A stretch of 40,188 nucleotides of DNA from Acidobacteriaceae bacterium. GTDB lineage: Bacteria; Acidobacteriota; Terriglobia; Terriglobales; Acidobacteriaceae. Below are positions 24,310 through 33,043 of this stretch, in pieces (position 1 is the stretch's first letter; every line of letters begins with the position of its first letter). The position numbers were made by a program, and so were the translations under genes. The notes beneath the pieces were generated by a model that saw only the letters and a list, made by a program, of their open reading frames with translations, ran no database searches and was not told the origin of the DNA. The DNA lies in NCBI GenBank assembly GCA_003156805.1, contig PMHV01000062.1, positions 77,487 through 117,674 of the forward strand, read 5' to 3'.

Positions 24310-26166
24310 ATGGGGACAGCCTCGAAAGAGAACTCACTGTTTGAGAAACCCGTGTCCTCGCCTGTGGCATCTGTAGCATTCGAGGACCAGCAGAGCTTCT
24401 CTGAGAACTCTCACCGAGAGTCAGCATTGTTGCGGCTGGCGGAGTTGGCTGAGAAGTTTGACGCCGAGCAAGTCGCTGCAGATGCGAGGTCCGTGGCGGA
24501 ACGGGTATCCGAGGGACGCTTCTACGTGGCTTGTATCGGTCAATTCAAGCGCGGCAAATCTTCCGTCCTGAATGCGCTGGTGGGCGAAAATGTACTACCC
24601 ACAGGAGTCGTACCAGTTACTACCGTCCCCACGATCGTCCGCTACGGCAGCCGTGTGTCCGCTCGGGTCCGCTTCGAGACCGGCGGATGGACAGATATCC
24701 CGGTGGAAACGGCCGCAGAGTACGTCTCTGAGGAGAAAAACCCTGAGAACGCGAAGCATGTCGACGGGTTGGAGATCTTTGTGCCCAGTCCGCTGCTTGC
24801 GACAGGTATGTGTTTCGTGGACACGCCCGGACTGGGCTCGGTATTCACCGGCAATACCGCAGCAACCCAGGCTTTCATCCCTCATGTTGACGCAGCGCTT
24901 GTGGTAATCGGGGCCGACCCGCCTCTAGCTGGCGAAGAACTCATCCTAATTGAGGCTGTTTCGCGACACGTCCAAGACCTAATCATCGCTTTGAACAAGG
25001 CGGATCGGACTACGGATGCAGAACGAGCCGCAGCGGTGGCCTTCGCGCAACGGCAGCTCGTAAAACGACTTCAACGTCCCGTGGGACCTCTGTTAGAAGT
25101 CAGCGCGGCGGAACAGCTTGAACATCGCGGCACGGGTCGGGACTGGATAAAACTGGTCGCTTCGCTGAATCGGTTGGTCCAAGGCTCCGGCAGGCGGCTG
25201 ATCCGGGCAGCTTGCGACCGCGGTCTCGATCGGATCAGCGAGCAGCTTCTCGCGATCATCACGGAAGAGCGCGGGGCACTTCAGAGGCCCATCGAAGATT
25301 CGGAAAGACGTATCGGGCTTATGAAGCAGATGATTGCCGATGCAGGGCGGTCGATGCGGGACCTCGGGCACCTCTTCACGGCTGAACAGCAGCACCTCTC
25401 AGACATGTTTGTCGATCGGCACAAGGCATTTCTCGAAGATGCATTGCCGCAGGCGAGCGGAGAGTTCGATATTGCGCTGAAGTCGATTGCTCACGGGCTG
25501 GGTCCATTGTATCGGCGGAGTACATTCCAAGAGGCGCAGGGAGTTGCGCGACGTTACATCGTGCCGTGGTTGAAACCCGAACAGGAAGAAGCAGAGAAAG
25601 AATATCGACGTGTTGCCCTGAGGTTCGTGGAGATGGCAAACGAGTTTCTGAAGAAACTCGCTGCTGCCGGGATTCCCGAGCTAGCGCGCATGCCCCACGC
25701 CCTCGACCCTGAAAGCGGATTTCGCGTTCGTTCACAATTCACTTTCATGGAGTTCATTGAAGTCGCGCAGCCTGCCTCGCCGCTGCGCTGGCTGGCTGAC
25801 CTGATGCTTGGTCTGGTCGGGGCCCACAAAATCATTACGAACGATACACGAGAATTCCTCGTGAGGCTGCTCGAAACCAACAGCATTCGTGTGCAGAGCG
25901 ACATCGTTAACCGGGTGCAGGAAAGCCGAGGAAAGTTAGAAGCCGAGATTCGCCAGCTACTGCACGCGGTCAGTCGCATCGCCGAGCAGGCACTGGCCCG
26001 TGCCAGGAAAATACGAGAAGAGGGTGCCCCAGCAGTTCAGGTGGCGCTGCAGCGGCTCGGCTCATCGGAACAGGAAGTGCGCGCACTCGGTTCATTTGGA
26101 ATCTCAGGAAAGTTAACGACAGAAGCTGAAAGTCATCCTCATGCGAAAGCGCTCAGGGCTGAATAA
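24310..26166 (+). CDS. Bacterial dynamin-like GTPase 2 (end of the FluC operon)
   Basis: A 618-residue large GTPase. The GTPase domain starts early: G1 IGQFKRGKSSVLNALVG (about 75-91), G2 Thr in GVVPVTTVPT, G3 FVDTPGLGSV (about 169-178), G4 ALNKADRT (about 227-234). The rest is helical, with a likely membrane-contact segment (ASPLRWLADLMLGLVGAHKI, about 490-510), flanked by long coiled coils, as in BDLPs. It lacks the 120-residue N-terminal extension of GTPase 1 and differs in sequence, so the pair are paralogues, not recent copies. BDLPs often occur as pairs of unlike subunits. Ribosome site GGGATGAG. Last gene of the riboswitch 3 unit, 41 bases after DUF190. Confidence 0.9.
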   Translation: MGTASKENSLFEKPVSSPVASVAFEDQQSFSENSHRESALLRLAELAEKFDAEQVAADARSVAERVSEGRFYVACIGQFKRGKSSVLNALVGENVLPTGVVPVTTVPTIVRYGSRVSARVRFETGGWTDIPVETAAEYVSEEKNPENAKHVDGLEIFVPSPLLATGMCFVDTPGLGSVFTGNTAATQAFIPHVDAALVVIGADPPLAGEELILIEAVSRHVQDLIIALNKADRTTDAERAAAVAFAQRQLVKRLQRPVGPLLEVSAAEQLEHRGTGRDWIKLVASLNRLVQGSGRRLIRAACDRGLDRISEQLLAIITEERGALQRPIEDSERRIGLMKQMIADAGRSMRDLGHLFTAEQQHLSDMFVDRHKAFLEDALPQASGEFDIALKSIAHGLGPLYRRSTFQEAQGVARRYIVPWLKPEQEEAEKEYRRVALRFVEMANEFLKKLAAAGIPELARMPHALDPESGFRVRSQFTFMEFIEVAQPASPLRWLADLMLGLVGAHKIITNDTREFLVRLLETNSIRVQSDIVNRVQESRGKLEAEIRQLLHAVSRIAEQALARARKIREEGAPAVQVALQRLGSSEQEVRALGSFGISGKLTTEAESHPHAKALRAE

Positions 26167-26272
26167 ACCGACTCAGTGTCGCGCATCCGCAATCGAGCAA
26201 GCTTCTCTCCTTACCGAACCGGCGGCCGCTAAGCTAATCTCCGTGATGTGCAAGTGATACGATTCGAGGGCC

Positions 26273-26605
26273 ATGAAAACCACCCTACTTCTTGTTTGTT
26301 CCAATATCTTCATGACAATTGCATGGTACGGTCACTTGAAGTACCGCGAAGCTCCGCTTCTCACCGTAATCGTCGTGAGTTGGCTGATTGCGTTCGCCGA
26401 ATACTGTTTTCAAGTCCCCGCAAATCGGCTCGGCTATGGTGAATTTACAGCATTTCAGCTGAAAATCATCCAGGAGGTAATCACGCTCTGCGTGTTTGTC
26501 GTCTTCGCATGGTCATATCTCGGTGAAAGCATCAAATGGAATCATGCCGTCTCGTTTCTGTTTCTGATAGGAGCTGTGGCGTTCGCCTTCTGGGGAAAGC
26601 TCTAG
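26273..26605 (+). CDS. DUF486 small membrane protein
   Basis: A 110-residue protein with four membrane helices, DMT/EmrE-like in size: KTTLLLVCSNIFMTIAWYGH, then PLLTVIVVSWLIAFAEY, a conserved CFQVPANRLGYGEFT loop, IIQEVITLCVFVVFAW and FLFLIGAVAFAFWGKL. The loop and the helix arrangement are those of DUF486. Function unknown. GAGGG stands close before the ATG. It is 106 bases from the GTPase gene and its promoter is unknown, so membership in the fluoride operon cannot be excluded. Confidence 0.85.
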   Translation: MKTTLLLVCSNIFMTIAWYGHLKYREAPLLTVIVVSWLIAFAEYCFQVPANRLGYGEFTAFQLKIIQEVITLCVFVVFAWSYLGESIKWNHAVSFLFLIGAVAFAFWGKL

Positions 26606-26636
26606 CCGTTTGGAGGGCGGACGCTCCCTCCGGCTA
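26603..26636 (+). terminator. Possible terminator hairpin
   Basis: TAGCC...GGAGGG (26603-26616) pairs with CCCTCC-GGCTA (26626-26636), with a 4-base bulge. It starts at the DUF486 stop codon. No T tract follows, so termination strength is uncertain. Confidence 0.35.
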
Positions 26637-26764
26637 AACCAAATTTGGACACCACCTTCCTGATCCAGCGTGCGCAGGAGTTGTGCGATTCTGCCTATGT
26701 TTTGTTTTGTCGCGTGCTTTGAGGGTGAAACAGCCTATCGATTCCGATCCCGAACAAGGAACCC

Positions 26765-27961
26765 ATGAACCCAGAACCATCCTCCACCCGCACTTCCTGG
26801 TTGAACCGCGCCACCTTGGGAATCGGACTCACTAGCTTGTTCAGCGACTGGAGCCACGAAATCGCCACCTCGATTCTGCCTGCGTTTCTTGCGTCGCTGG
26901 GCGCAGGGCCTGGCTGGCTGGGGGTGATTGAGGGAACGGCGGACGGCCTTTCGAGTTTCTCCAAACTCGCGGCGGGTCACTACACAGATCGCCTGAAGAA
27001 CAGAAAGCCTTTGGTGCAGAGCGGCTACGTTCTCACGGCGCTCGCCACGGGCGCGCTGGCGTTGGCGACAAACGCGTGGCACGTTCTGTTGGCGCGCACC
27101 AGCGCCTGGCTTGGGCGCGGCATTCGCACTCCGGGACGAAAGGCTTTGTTGGCCGCTGCGGTTTCCCCTGATGCCTACGGACGCGCCTTCGGTTTCGAGC
27201 GAATGATGGACACGTTGGGCGCCGTCGTCGCTCCGATTACGGCCCTTTGGCTCCTCCATCTGACATCACACAACTATCACCGGGTCCTGGCGTGGACTCT
27301 TGTGCCTGGCCTTCTTGCAGTGCTGGCGGTTGGGTTTCTGGTCCGTGAGACGTCAAACCGCGAACCTGCCACAGGTTCTTTTTGGTTTGGCGTTCGCCAA
27401 TTGCCACCGGGCTTTCGAAGCCTCCTTCTTGCAGTGGGCATCTTCGGTCTCGGGGATTTCTCCCATACGCTGTTGATCCTGTTTGCTGCACAGGCGTTGA
27501 CCCCGACGCATGGGAAGCTTGCCGCGGCCAGCATTGCGATTAGCCTCTATCTACTGCACAACAGCTTTTATGCTGCGTTTGCTTACTTCGGCGGTTGGCT
27601 CTCAGACAACGTTCCGCAGCGCCGATCGGTTCTGGCAGTAGGGTACGGTCTCGCCGTAGCAATGGCGTTGATTCTAGTGTCCGGTCCGAAGAGCGTGCTG
27701 TTGCTGGCGGTCGTTTTCGCGCTCGCTGGAATCGTTGTTGGAGTCGAGGAAGCCCTCGAAGACTCCCTTGCCGCCGAACTTGTAGCGCAGGAACAGCACG
27801 GCATGGCCTTCGGAACGCTCGCTGCGGTCAACGCGATCGGAGATTTTGCCTCCAGCCTCGTCATCGGACTGCTGTGGACTGCCGTGTCTCCGTCCCTGGC
27901 GTTTGGGCTTTCCGGTGTGATGTTTTTGCTTGGTGCCGTACTTGTCCTCAGAACACGCTGA
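26765..27961 (+). CDS. Major facilitator superfamily transporter
   Basis: A 398-residue protein with about 12 membrane helices. It begins LGIGLTSLFSDWSHEIATSI, where the SD-x-x-H/SHE motif and the following GLIEG-like GVIEGTADGLSSFSKLAAG mark an MFS subgroup close to drug/sugar efflux carriers. The loop 2-3 motif YTDRLKNRKPLV and the helix 4 region GRGIRTPGRKALLA are intact. AAGGA stands before the ATG. Substrate unknown. No neighbour suggests a pathway; it lies between the fluoride region and the biosynthetic cluster. Confidence 0.85.
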   Translation: MNPEPSSTRTSWLNRATLGIGLTSLFSDWSHEIATSILPAFLASLGAGPGWLGVIEGTADGLSSFSKLAAGHYTDRLKNRKPLVQSGYVLTALATGALALATNAWHVLLARTSAWLGRGIRTPGRKALLAAAVSPDAYGRAFGFERMMDTLGAVVAPITALWLLHLTSHNYHRVLAWTLVPGLLAVLAVGFLVRETSNREPATGSFWFGVRQLPPGFRSLLLAVGIFGLGDFSHTLLILFAAQALTPTHGKLAAASIAISLYLLHNSFYAAFAYFGGWLSDNVPQRRSVLAVGYGLAVAMALILVSGPKSVLLLAVVFALAGIVVGVEEALEDSLAAELVAQEQHGMAFGTLAAVNAIGDFASSLVIGLLWTAVSPSLAFGLSGVMFLLGAVLVLRTR

Positions 27962-28402
27962 CCAAACTTGTGCTTCACTTAACCACCCGTTGAGTCCTTC
28001 ATTTTCGCTGGTTCTGCACCACATCATCGGTGAACTCTCGTCACTGGCCTTGCTAATGCGTGAACTAGCGCTATTGTATGCGGCAGAGATCGAGAAAGAG
28101 CTTTGACGCTACCGGCGTTAGTTCATGGCTATCACGATTACGCGCGGCGGCAGCAGGAAATCTTGCCCAGGAATGCGCCTCCAGCTCTAGTGGGCCAACC
28201 AGCTTAGTGGCGAGTTGCGATCCCAGGGACTGCCTTACGATATCGTTAGCGGTAGAGCCCAGAGGATGCTGAACCGGGAAATCATCGCAACATAGGAAAG
28301 AGTCTGTCATAATTTATATGTGCATATAGTCTATAATTGTCCACTGGCATCAGTTATCACAGCTGTCGCCACTTCTTCCGCAGCCGCTGGGCTGCTAAGA
28401 GT
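27962..28402. other. Intergenic region upstream of the biosynthetic cluster
   Basis: Contains a possible LysR scrap on the minus strand (28071-28310) and an AT-rich patch with a perfect TATAAT (28332-28337), 65 bases before the thioesterase ATG; no good -35 stands at the right distance. Nothing else recognised. Confidence 0.45.
28071..28310 (-). pseudogene. Possible C-terminal scrap of a LysR-type regulator
   Basis: The 79-residue frame contains LVGPLELEAHSWARF and, near its end, SHELTPVASKLFLDLCR, which resembles the closing part of LysR effector domains (x-L-S-P-A-A-x-x-F-I-E-L-C-R). No helix-turn-helix or remaining effector domain is found upstream. Weak call. Confidence 0.3.
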
Positions 28403-29227
28403 ATGTCTTTGTTCCCATCCAGAGGAGTCAACGGTCAGCCAATTGCCAATAAGTGGGGGAAGAGTACCGCATCGCTCTGGTTTGAACACACTTCACAAAT
28501 CGAGCGATCAGCTTTCCGGCTATTTTGTTTTCCTTATGCAGGTGGAAATGCGCAAGTGTTCCGGAGTTGGCGTCGTTATTTCCCTGCGGAGATAGATTTG
28601 TGCCTGGTCCATCTGCCGGGCCACGGTAAAAGGGTTGGCGAGCAGGCTTTTGTCCGCCTGGCTACGCTGGTCGAAGCGATTGCTGACCTGATCGCCTCTG
28701 AAATGCAGCATCCATTTGCGTTTTATGGACATAGTATGGGTGCTCTCTTAAGCTTTGAACTGGCCAATGAGCTTTTTCGAAGGTATCCAGACGGGCCGTC
28801 GCATCTGTACCTCTCGGGCCATGGCGCTCCTCACCTGCCGAAGTCTGAACCGCCGACCTTCAATCTCACGGACAATGAATTGATTGCGTATCTGAAGAGG
28901 CTCAACGGTACTCCTGTCGAATTACTTGACGATACCGAAGCGAGACAAATCTTTCTCCCAGTCCTACGAGCTGACTTCGAAATGGTCAATACCTACGAGT
29001 ACCGCGGCGGGAAACCTCTTTCTTGTCCGTTGTCAATATACGGCGGGTTACGGGATAACGAGGTGCCTGTCGAACGCCTGCGCGCCTGGGAAGTGCACAC
29101 TGCCGCCACCTGCAAAGTGCGGCTGTGTGAAGGAAACCATTTTTTTATTCACGACTCTCGTTCGGAGTTCATCGATGTATTCCGCAGCGATGTGCTGAGA
29201 GCGTATCGGACTCACAGGGACAGTTGA
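28403..29227 (+). CDS. Type II thioesterase (NRPS/PKS editing)
   Basis: A 274-residue alpha/beta hydrolase of the GrsT/external thioesterase family: RLFCFPYAGGNAQVFRSW (oxyanion strand), VHLPGHGKRVGE, nucleophile Ser in FYGHSMGALLSFELA, acid Asp in YGGLRDNEVP and His in CEGNHFFIHD. Such enzymes remove wrong or stalled acyl groups from carrier proteins of nonribosomal peptide and polyketide synthases. ATG 28403 (MSLFPSRGV) is preferred to the upstream in-frame ATG at 28337. It is the first gene of the presumed lipopeptide cluster. Confidence 0.9.
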   Translation: MSLFPSRGVNGQPIANKWGKSTASLWFEHTSQIERSAFRLFCFPYAGGNAQVFRSWRRYFPAEIDLCLVHLPGHGKRVGEQAFVRLATLVEAIADLIASEMQHPFAFYGHSMGALLSFELANELFRRYPDGPSHLYLSGHGAPHLPKSEPPTFNLTDNELIAYLKRLNGTPVELLDDTEARQIFLPVLRADFEMVNTYEYRGGKPLSCPLSIYGGLRDNEVPVERLRAWEVHTAATCKVRLCEGNHFFIHDSRSEFIDVFRSDVLRAYRTHRDS

Positions 29228-29942
29228 ACGATTTGTTCAACGGCACCCAACTGGCTATGGAGCCTGAAAGCCCGTTCACGTCTGGCACGTGTCTCTTAAT
29301 TCACCAGCCTGTTAGATTGCATTCCTTCCCCAGGTTCTCGCATGCGCAAAAGAAAGCAGGCATATCGAGCGGAGCAGGAAACCAATTGAGTCTGTCACAC
29401 CCCTCTCAGCTAATGCAAATTCGGAATTCACCCTTTCAATTCCCAAGCACTCAGCCTTAGAGTTACTCATCTCATTCCGGAGACCTATCTGCCTTCGCAG
29501 TGTTCTATTTTCGTAACAGAGCCGTCGTCGCAGCCGGATGTTAATCCGATAAGCCTCTTCTTTATCCCGTGACTTGAGGTATTGAAAATACACAGGATGT
29601 TAGCGCGCTGATTGTGGTCTGTTCCACATTCGTAACAAAACTAAGTTGCTCGAACAACAATGGATTTCGGTGCTACAAGTGTCGGCCAACTAGTCACCTA
29701 ACAGTGAGGGGCTCTCGGTAGTAATCGAGGTCTATCGTGGCAATACATCCCTCAGGCCGCGCTGTGTGCGGTGAGGTACATTGTGCATCAAGTGTGTGTT
29801 AGGGAAACTCGCGCAGCCGGATGGACTGACTAGGGCCGTTGTGTAGTGCAAGAGCTACTGGGACTCAAATGGCGGCAGCCTGCCTTTGTGGACACGCGAC
29901 TAGAATTGTAATAATTGGCGTAGCGACCTTGAGGAGGATACG
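29228..29942. other. 700-base spacer before the NusG-like gene
   Basis: No recognised gene or repeat. A minus-strand frame of 93 codons (29312-29593) is rich in Arg/Leu and has no family resemblance. The length could hold a leader RNA or recognition site for the specialised antiterminator encoded next, but I see no defined motif. Confidence 0.45.
29886..29914 (+). promoter_or_regulatory. Possible promoter of the NusG-like gene
   Basis: TTGTGG (29886-29891), 17-base spacer, TAATAA (29909-29914), about 29 bases before the GTG start. Both hexamers depart from consensus. Confidence 0.4.
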
Positions 29943-30587
29943 GTGGCTCTAACCAGCCATAGCAAATCATGGTTTGCCATCCAGGTGAGACCGAAATACG
30001 AGTTCACCTCAGCTAGAATCCTTCGGGCTAAAGGATATGAGGAATTTGTTCCAGCATATTGCACTGTGAGACGGTGGTCTGATCGCCGTAAAGTAATACA
30101 AATGCCGTTATTCAGCGGCTATGTGTTTTGTCGGTTCGACGGATGTATCTGGTCGCCAATCCTGACGACCCCTGGAGTGGTCCGCTTTGTAACTGCCGGC
30201 GGAAAACAGTTGGCACAGATCGCAGATGCAGAGATCCAATCGATACGGGCTGCGATAAATCAGGGACCGGGCGTATTGCCCTGGGACTGGGCTAAGGTCG
30301 GAAGCGCCGTACGAGTTAAAGATGGTCCACTAGTAGGAACAGTCGGAGTGCTTACCAGCTACAAAAACAGGAAGTACATCGTCATAACTATTGACGCAGT
30401 TCAACGGTCAATTGCAGTTCCGCTTGATCACTGTGAAATGGCGGCGCTCGCGAGCCACTCCCGGATGGCGGTCCAGTGTGAGAGTGACAGTTTACAAATA
30501 TCGAATGATCGAGACTCGGAAAGGTGCAGTCCTATGAAAGCGATTGTCGGTAGAGTACATCGAGGTGTCCGCCAGTATAGCTGTTAG
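29943..30587 (+). CDS. Specialised NusG-like transcription antiterminator
   Basis: A 214-residue NusG paralogue. The NGN domain (about 8-108) has the family pattern SWFAIQVRPKYEFTSARILR, then RRKVIQMPLFSGYVFCRFDG and TTPGVVRFVTAGGKQLAQI. A KOW motif follows (about 118-150, VGSAVRVKDGPLVGTVGVL). This domain layout is that of UpxY/LoaP-type factors, which act on one long polysaccharide or antibiotic operon. The last 65 residues have no match. It starts with GTG behind a strong GAGGAGG, and its position inside a biosynthetic cluster supports a cluster-specific role. Confidence 0.88.
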   Translation: MALTSHSKSWFAIQVRPKYEFTSARILRAKGYEEFVPAYCTVRRWSDRRKVIQMPLFSGYVFCRFDGCIWSPILTTPGVVRFVTAGGKQLAQIADAEIQSIRAAINQGPGVLPWDWAKVGSAVRVKDGPLVGTVGVLTSYKNRKYIVITIDAVQRSIAVPLDHCEMAALASHSRMAVQCESDSLQISNDRDSERCSPMKAIVGRVHRGVRQYSC

Positions 30588-30741
30588 GCTGACATTCGCT
30601 CTGCGTTCTCGGTAGGTTGCGCGTAGAACCTCCCTCATTCGATACCTGGTCAGGTTACTGGACGCAATCGATCTGCTTTAGTTGTTGTGGCCAAGACAAA
30701 GTCCACTTCTAACAGCTCATACTCGTTCTTTCAGGAGATTC

Positions 30742-32679
30742 ATGTCAACTACCCCCGTTGCCGAATCGTTCCACTTTCAAGCTGAAACCACGCAGCTCCT
30801 TCATTTGATGATTCATTCTCTTTACACACAAAGAGAGGTGTTCTTGAGGGAACTCATTTCAAACGCTTCTGATGCTCTGGACAGGTTGCGATTCGAGGCG
30901 CTGATTAAACCCGGGATGGTCGAGGAGGGTCACAAATACGAGATTCGGGTGAAGCTACAACCCACGGCCAGAATTATGACGATCAGCGACACTGGAATAG
31001 GCATGAGCCGTGGGGAGCTCATTAACAATGTCGGGACGATTGCACGATCGGGAACGCGGGAGTTACGAAAACGCATCAAAGAGTCACAGTCTGCCGATGC
31101 TGTTACAGATCTCATTGGGCAATTCGGAGTGGGATTCTATTCCGCATTTATGGTCGCTGATAAAGTAACCATCACCACTCGCCGTGCCGGTGAGACCAGC
31201 GCCACAAAGTGGGAGTCTTCAGGCGACGGTGTCTACAGACTGGAGGAGTCGGAAAAGGCAGCCTGCGGGACGGAAATCGCTCTCCAGCTCAAACAGCCTG
31301 ATCCTGAAAACGGAATTGAAGATTATGCCGATCGCTGGAAACTGACGATGATTGTCCACAAGTATTCAGACTTCATTGCTTATCCCATTATCTATGAAGG
31401 CCCAAGTCAAGAACCGGGTGAGACGGAGGACGAGGCAAAAAAGATCACGGTCGAAACTCAGACGTTAAACTCCATGAAGCCGATTTGGGCGCGCAGCCGG
31501 CCCGAGGTCAATGAGAAAGACTACAACGAATTCTACAAACACCTTTCCAATGATTTGACGGAGCCGCTCAGAGTCCTGCCGCTCAAGGCCGAGGGAATGT
31601 TTGAATATGAGGCGCTGCTCTTCATTCCTTCCCAGGCTCCTTATGATCTTTTTTACCATGCTGCAGAGTCGGGCCTCAGGCTCTACGCGAAGCGGGTCAT
31701 GGTGACAGAGAAATGTGAGGAGTTGCTTCCCAGATATCTTCGTTTTATAAAAGGGGTAGTAGATTCCAGCGATTTGCCGCTCAATATTTCCCGCCAAAGG
31801 CTGCAGCAAGACCGCCACATCGCGCAGATTCGAAGGTGGCTGACACGTAGAGTGTTGGAAGTACTCACAGAAATGCGCGACAAAGAGGCAGATAAATACC
31901 TGCAGGTTTGGGGCCAGTTCGGGAGGGCTCTGAAGGAAGGAGTTGGATCCGATTCGGAAAACAAAGAAAAGCTGCTGCGTCTGCTCCTGTTCGAGTCGTC
32001 GCATCATCCCAAAGACCTGACTTCCTTGAAAAGCTACCTCGAGAGAATGAAGCCTGAACAAGACGAAATCCTGTTTCTGACCGGGGAATCGCATAAGGTA
32101 ATCGAAAACTCTCCCCATCTGGAAGCCGCCAGGCAAAGCGGTTACGAAGTGCTTTACCTGAGCGATCCGGTAGACGAACTGCTCGTGCAGCACCTTTATG
32201 AATTTCAAGGAAAACGTTTAAGAGCCGTCCACAAAGGAAAAGTCCATCTGGGCACGAAGGAAGAGAAAAAGCAACTCGAGCAGGAGATTAAGACAAAAGA
32301 AGACGAATACGCGCACTTTCTTGAGGCTTGCCAGACAAGGCTGGATCAGTACGTTAAACAAATCCGTCTGTCGACGCGCCTGGTCAATGCTCCCGCTTGT
32401 CTGGTGACGGAGGAGTATGAATATAGTCCCCACCTTGAACGTCTACTGCAGAAGGGAAAAGGCGGTGGTCCGAAGCAACGCCGTATTATGGAACTCAATC
32501 CTAAGCATCCACTCATTATGCGCTTGCATGACTCCTTCGCATCCAATGGCGAGGAGGGGGTTGTAGGGGATTCGATTGAGCTTCTGTTCGAGCTGGCCCT
32601 GGTGGTGGAAGGCTCGGAGGTTGCAGATCCGGCCCGACTGAATCGACTTACTCTGGAGTTGATGCTAAGGACTGTGTAA
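30742..32679 (+). CDS. htpG: Hsp90-family chaperone HtpG
   Basis: A 645-residue Hsp90. GHKL ATPase motifs are intact: ELISNASDALDRLR (catalytic Glu and Asn), ISDTGIGMSRGELINNVGTI, ARSGTRELRK and IGQFGVGFYSAFMVADKVTI. The middle domain includes FEYEALLFIPSQAPYDLF and LPLNISRQRLQQDRHIAQI with its conserved Arg, and a C-terminal dimerisation part follows to the end. ATG 30742 (MSTTPVAESFHFQ) has AGGAG 6 bases upstream; an in-frame TTG at 30682 would add 20 residues. Placed within the cluster; HtpG is known to be needed for colibactin and albicidin production, so a folding role for the synthetases is plausible here. Confidence 0.95.
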   Translation: MSTTPVAESFHFQAETTQLLHLMIHSLYTQREVFLRELISNASDALDRLRFEALIKPGMVEEGHKYEIRVKLQPTARIMTISDTGIGMSRGELINNVGTIARSGTRELRKRIKESQSADAVTDLIGQFGVGFYSAFMVADKVTITTRRAGETSATKWESSGDGVYRLEESEKAACGTEIALQLKQPDPENGIEDYADRWKLTMIVHKYSDFIAYPIIYEGPSQEPGETEDEAKKITVETQTLNSMKPIWARSRPEVNEKDYNEFYKHLSNDLTEPLRVLPLKAEGMFEYEALLFIPSQAPYDLFYHAAESGLRLYAKRVMVTEKCEELLPRYLRFIKGVVDSSDLPLNISRQRLQQDRHIAQIRRWLTRRVLEVLTEMRDKEADKYLQVWGQFGRALKEGVGSDSENKEKLLRLLLFESSHHPKDLTSLKSYLERMKPEQDEILFLTGESHKVIENSPHLEAARQSGYEVLYLSDPVDELLVQHLYEFQGKRLRAVHKGKVHLGTKEEKKQLEQEIKTKEDEYAHFLEACQTRLDQYVKQIRLSTRLVNAPACLVTEEYEYSPHLERLLQKGKGGGPKQRRIMELNPKHPLIMRLHDSFASNGEEGVVGDSIELLFELALVVEGSEVADPARLNRLTLELMLRTV

Positions 32680-33043
32680 GTTGCCGGTATCTGTTAAGCA
32701 GGTAGAAAGCAGCTTGTTCTTTCTAGCGGAGGAAAAGCGCGGAGCCGATTTTATCTTATACTTGCCGAATGTTACGCGTACAGGCCAGCCGCTTGTAGAA
32801 AGGAACGACGTATCGGCAGGCAATTGAATTGGGGATGCAATGGAAGAAGATGATGGGCAAAATGATCAAAGCATCAATGTAGCTGTGGAATACGAGCGAG
32901 AGTCCAAATGTCCAGGACTTGCATTCTCGATATTGTGGCTGCTATTTCCTCAGCGCGGGAAGCGGATATACTGCTTTTCGGAAAAGTATCGTAGGTGAAC
33001 TCAGAGTTGTGTCGTATGAATCTATTTCAATGGAGAGATGAAG
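32680..33043. other. Spacer with one possible small gene
   Basis: Besides the 52-codon frame at 32840-32998, no gene, repeat or clear promoter is seen between htpG and the MbtH-like gene. Confidence 0.4.
32840..32998 (+). CDS. Possible 52-residue hypothetical protein
   Basis: ATG 32840 has GGGGA 5 bases upstream and opens a 52-codon frame (MEEDDGQNDQSINVAVEYER..., then ...LAFSILWLLFPQRGKR, ending KYRR). The N-terminus is acidic, the middle hydrophobic and the end basic, which could suit a single-span membrane peptide or may be chance. It lies between htpG and the MbtH-like gene, same strand. No family recognised. Confidence 0.3.
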   Translation: MEEDDGQNDQSINVAVEYERESKCPGLAFSILWLLFPQRGKRIYCFSEKYRR

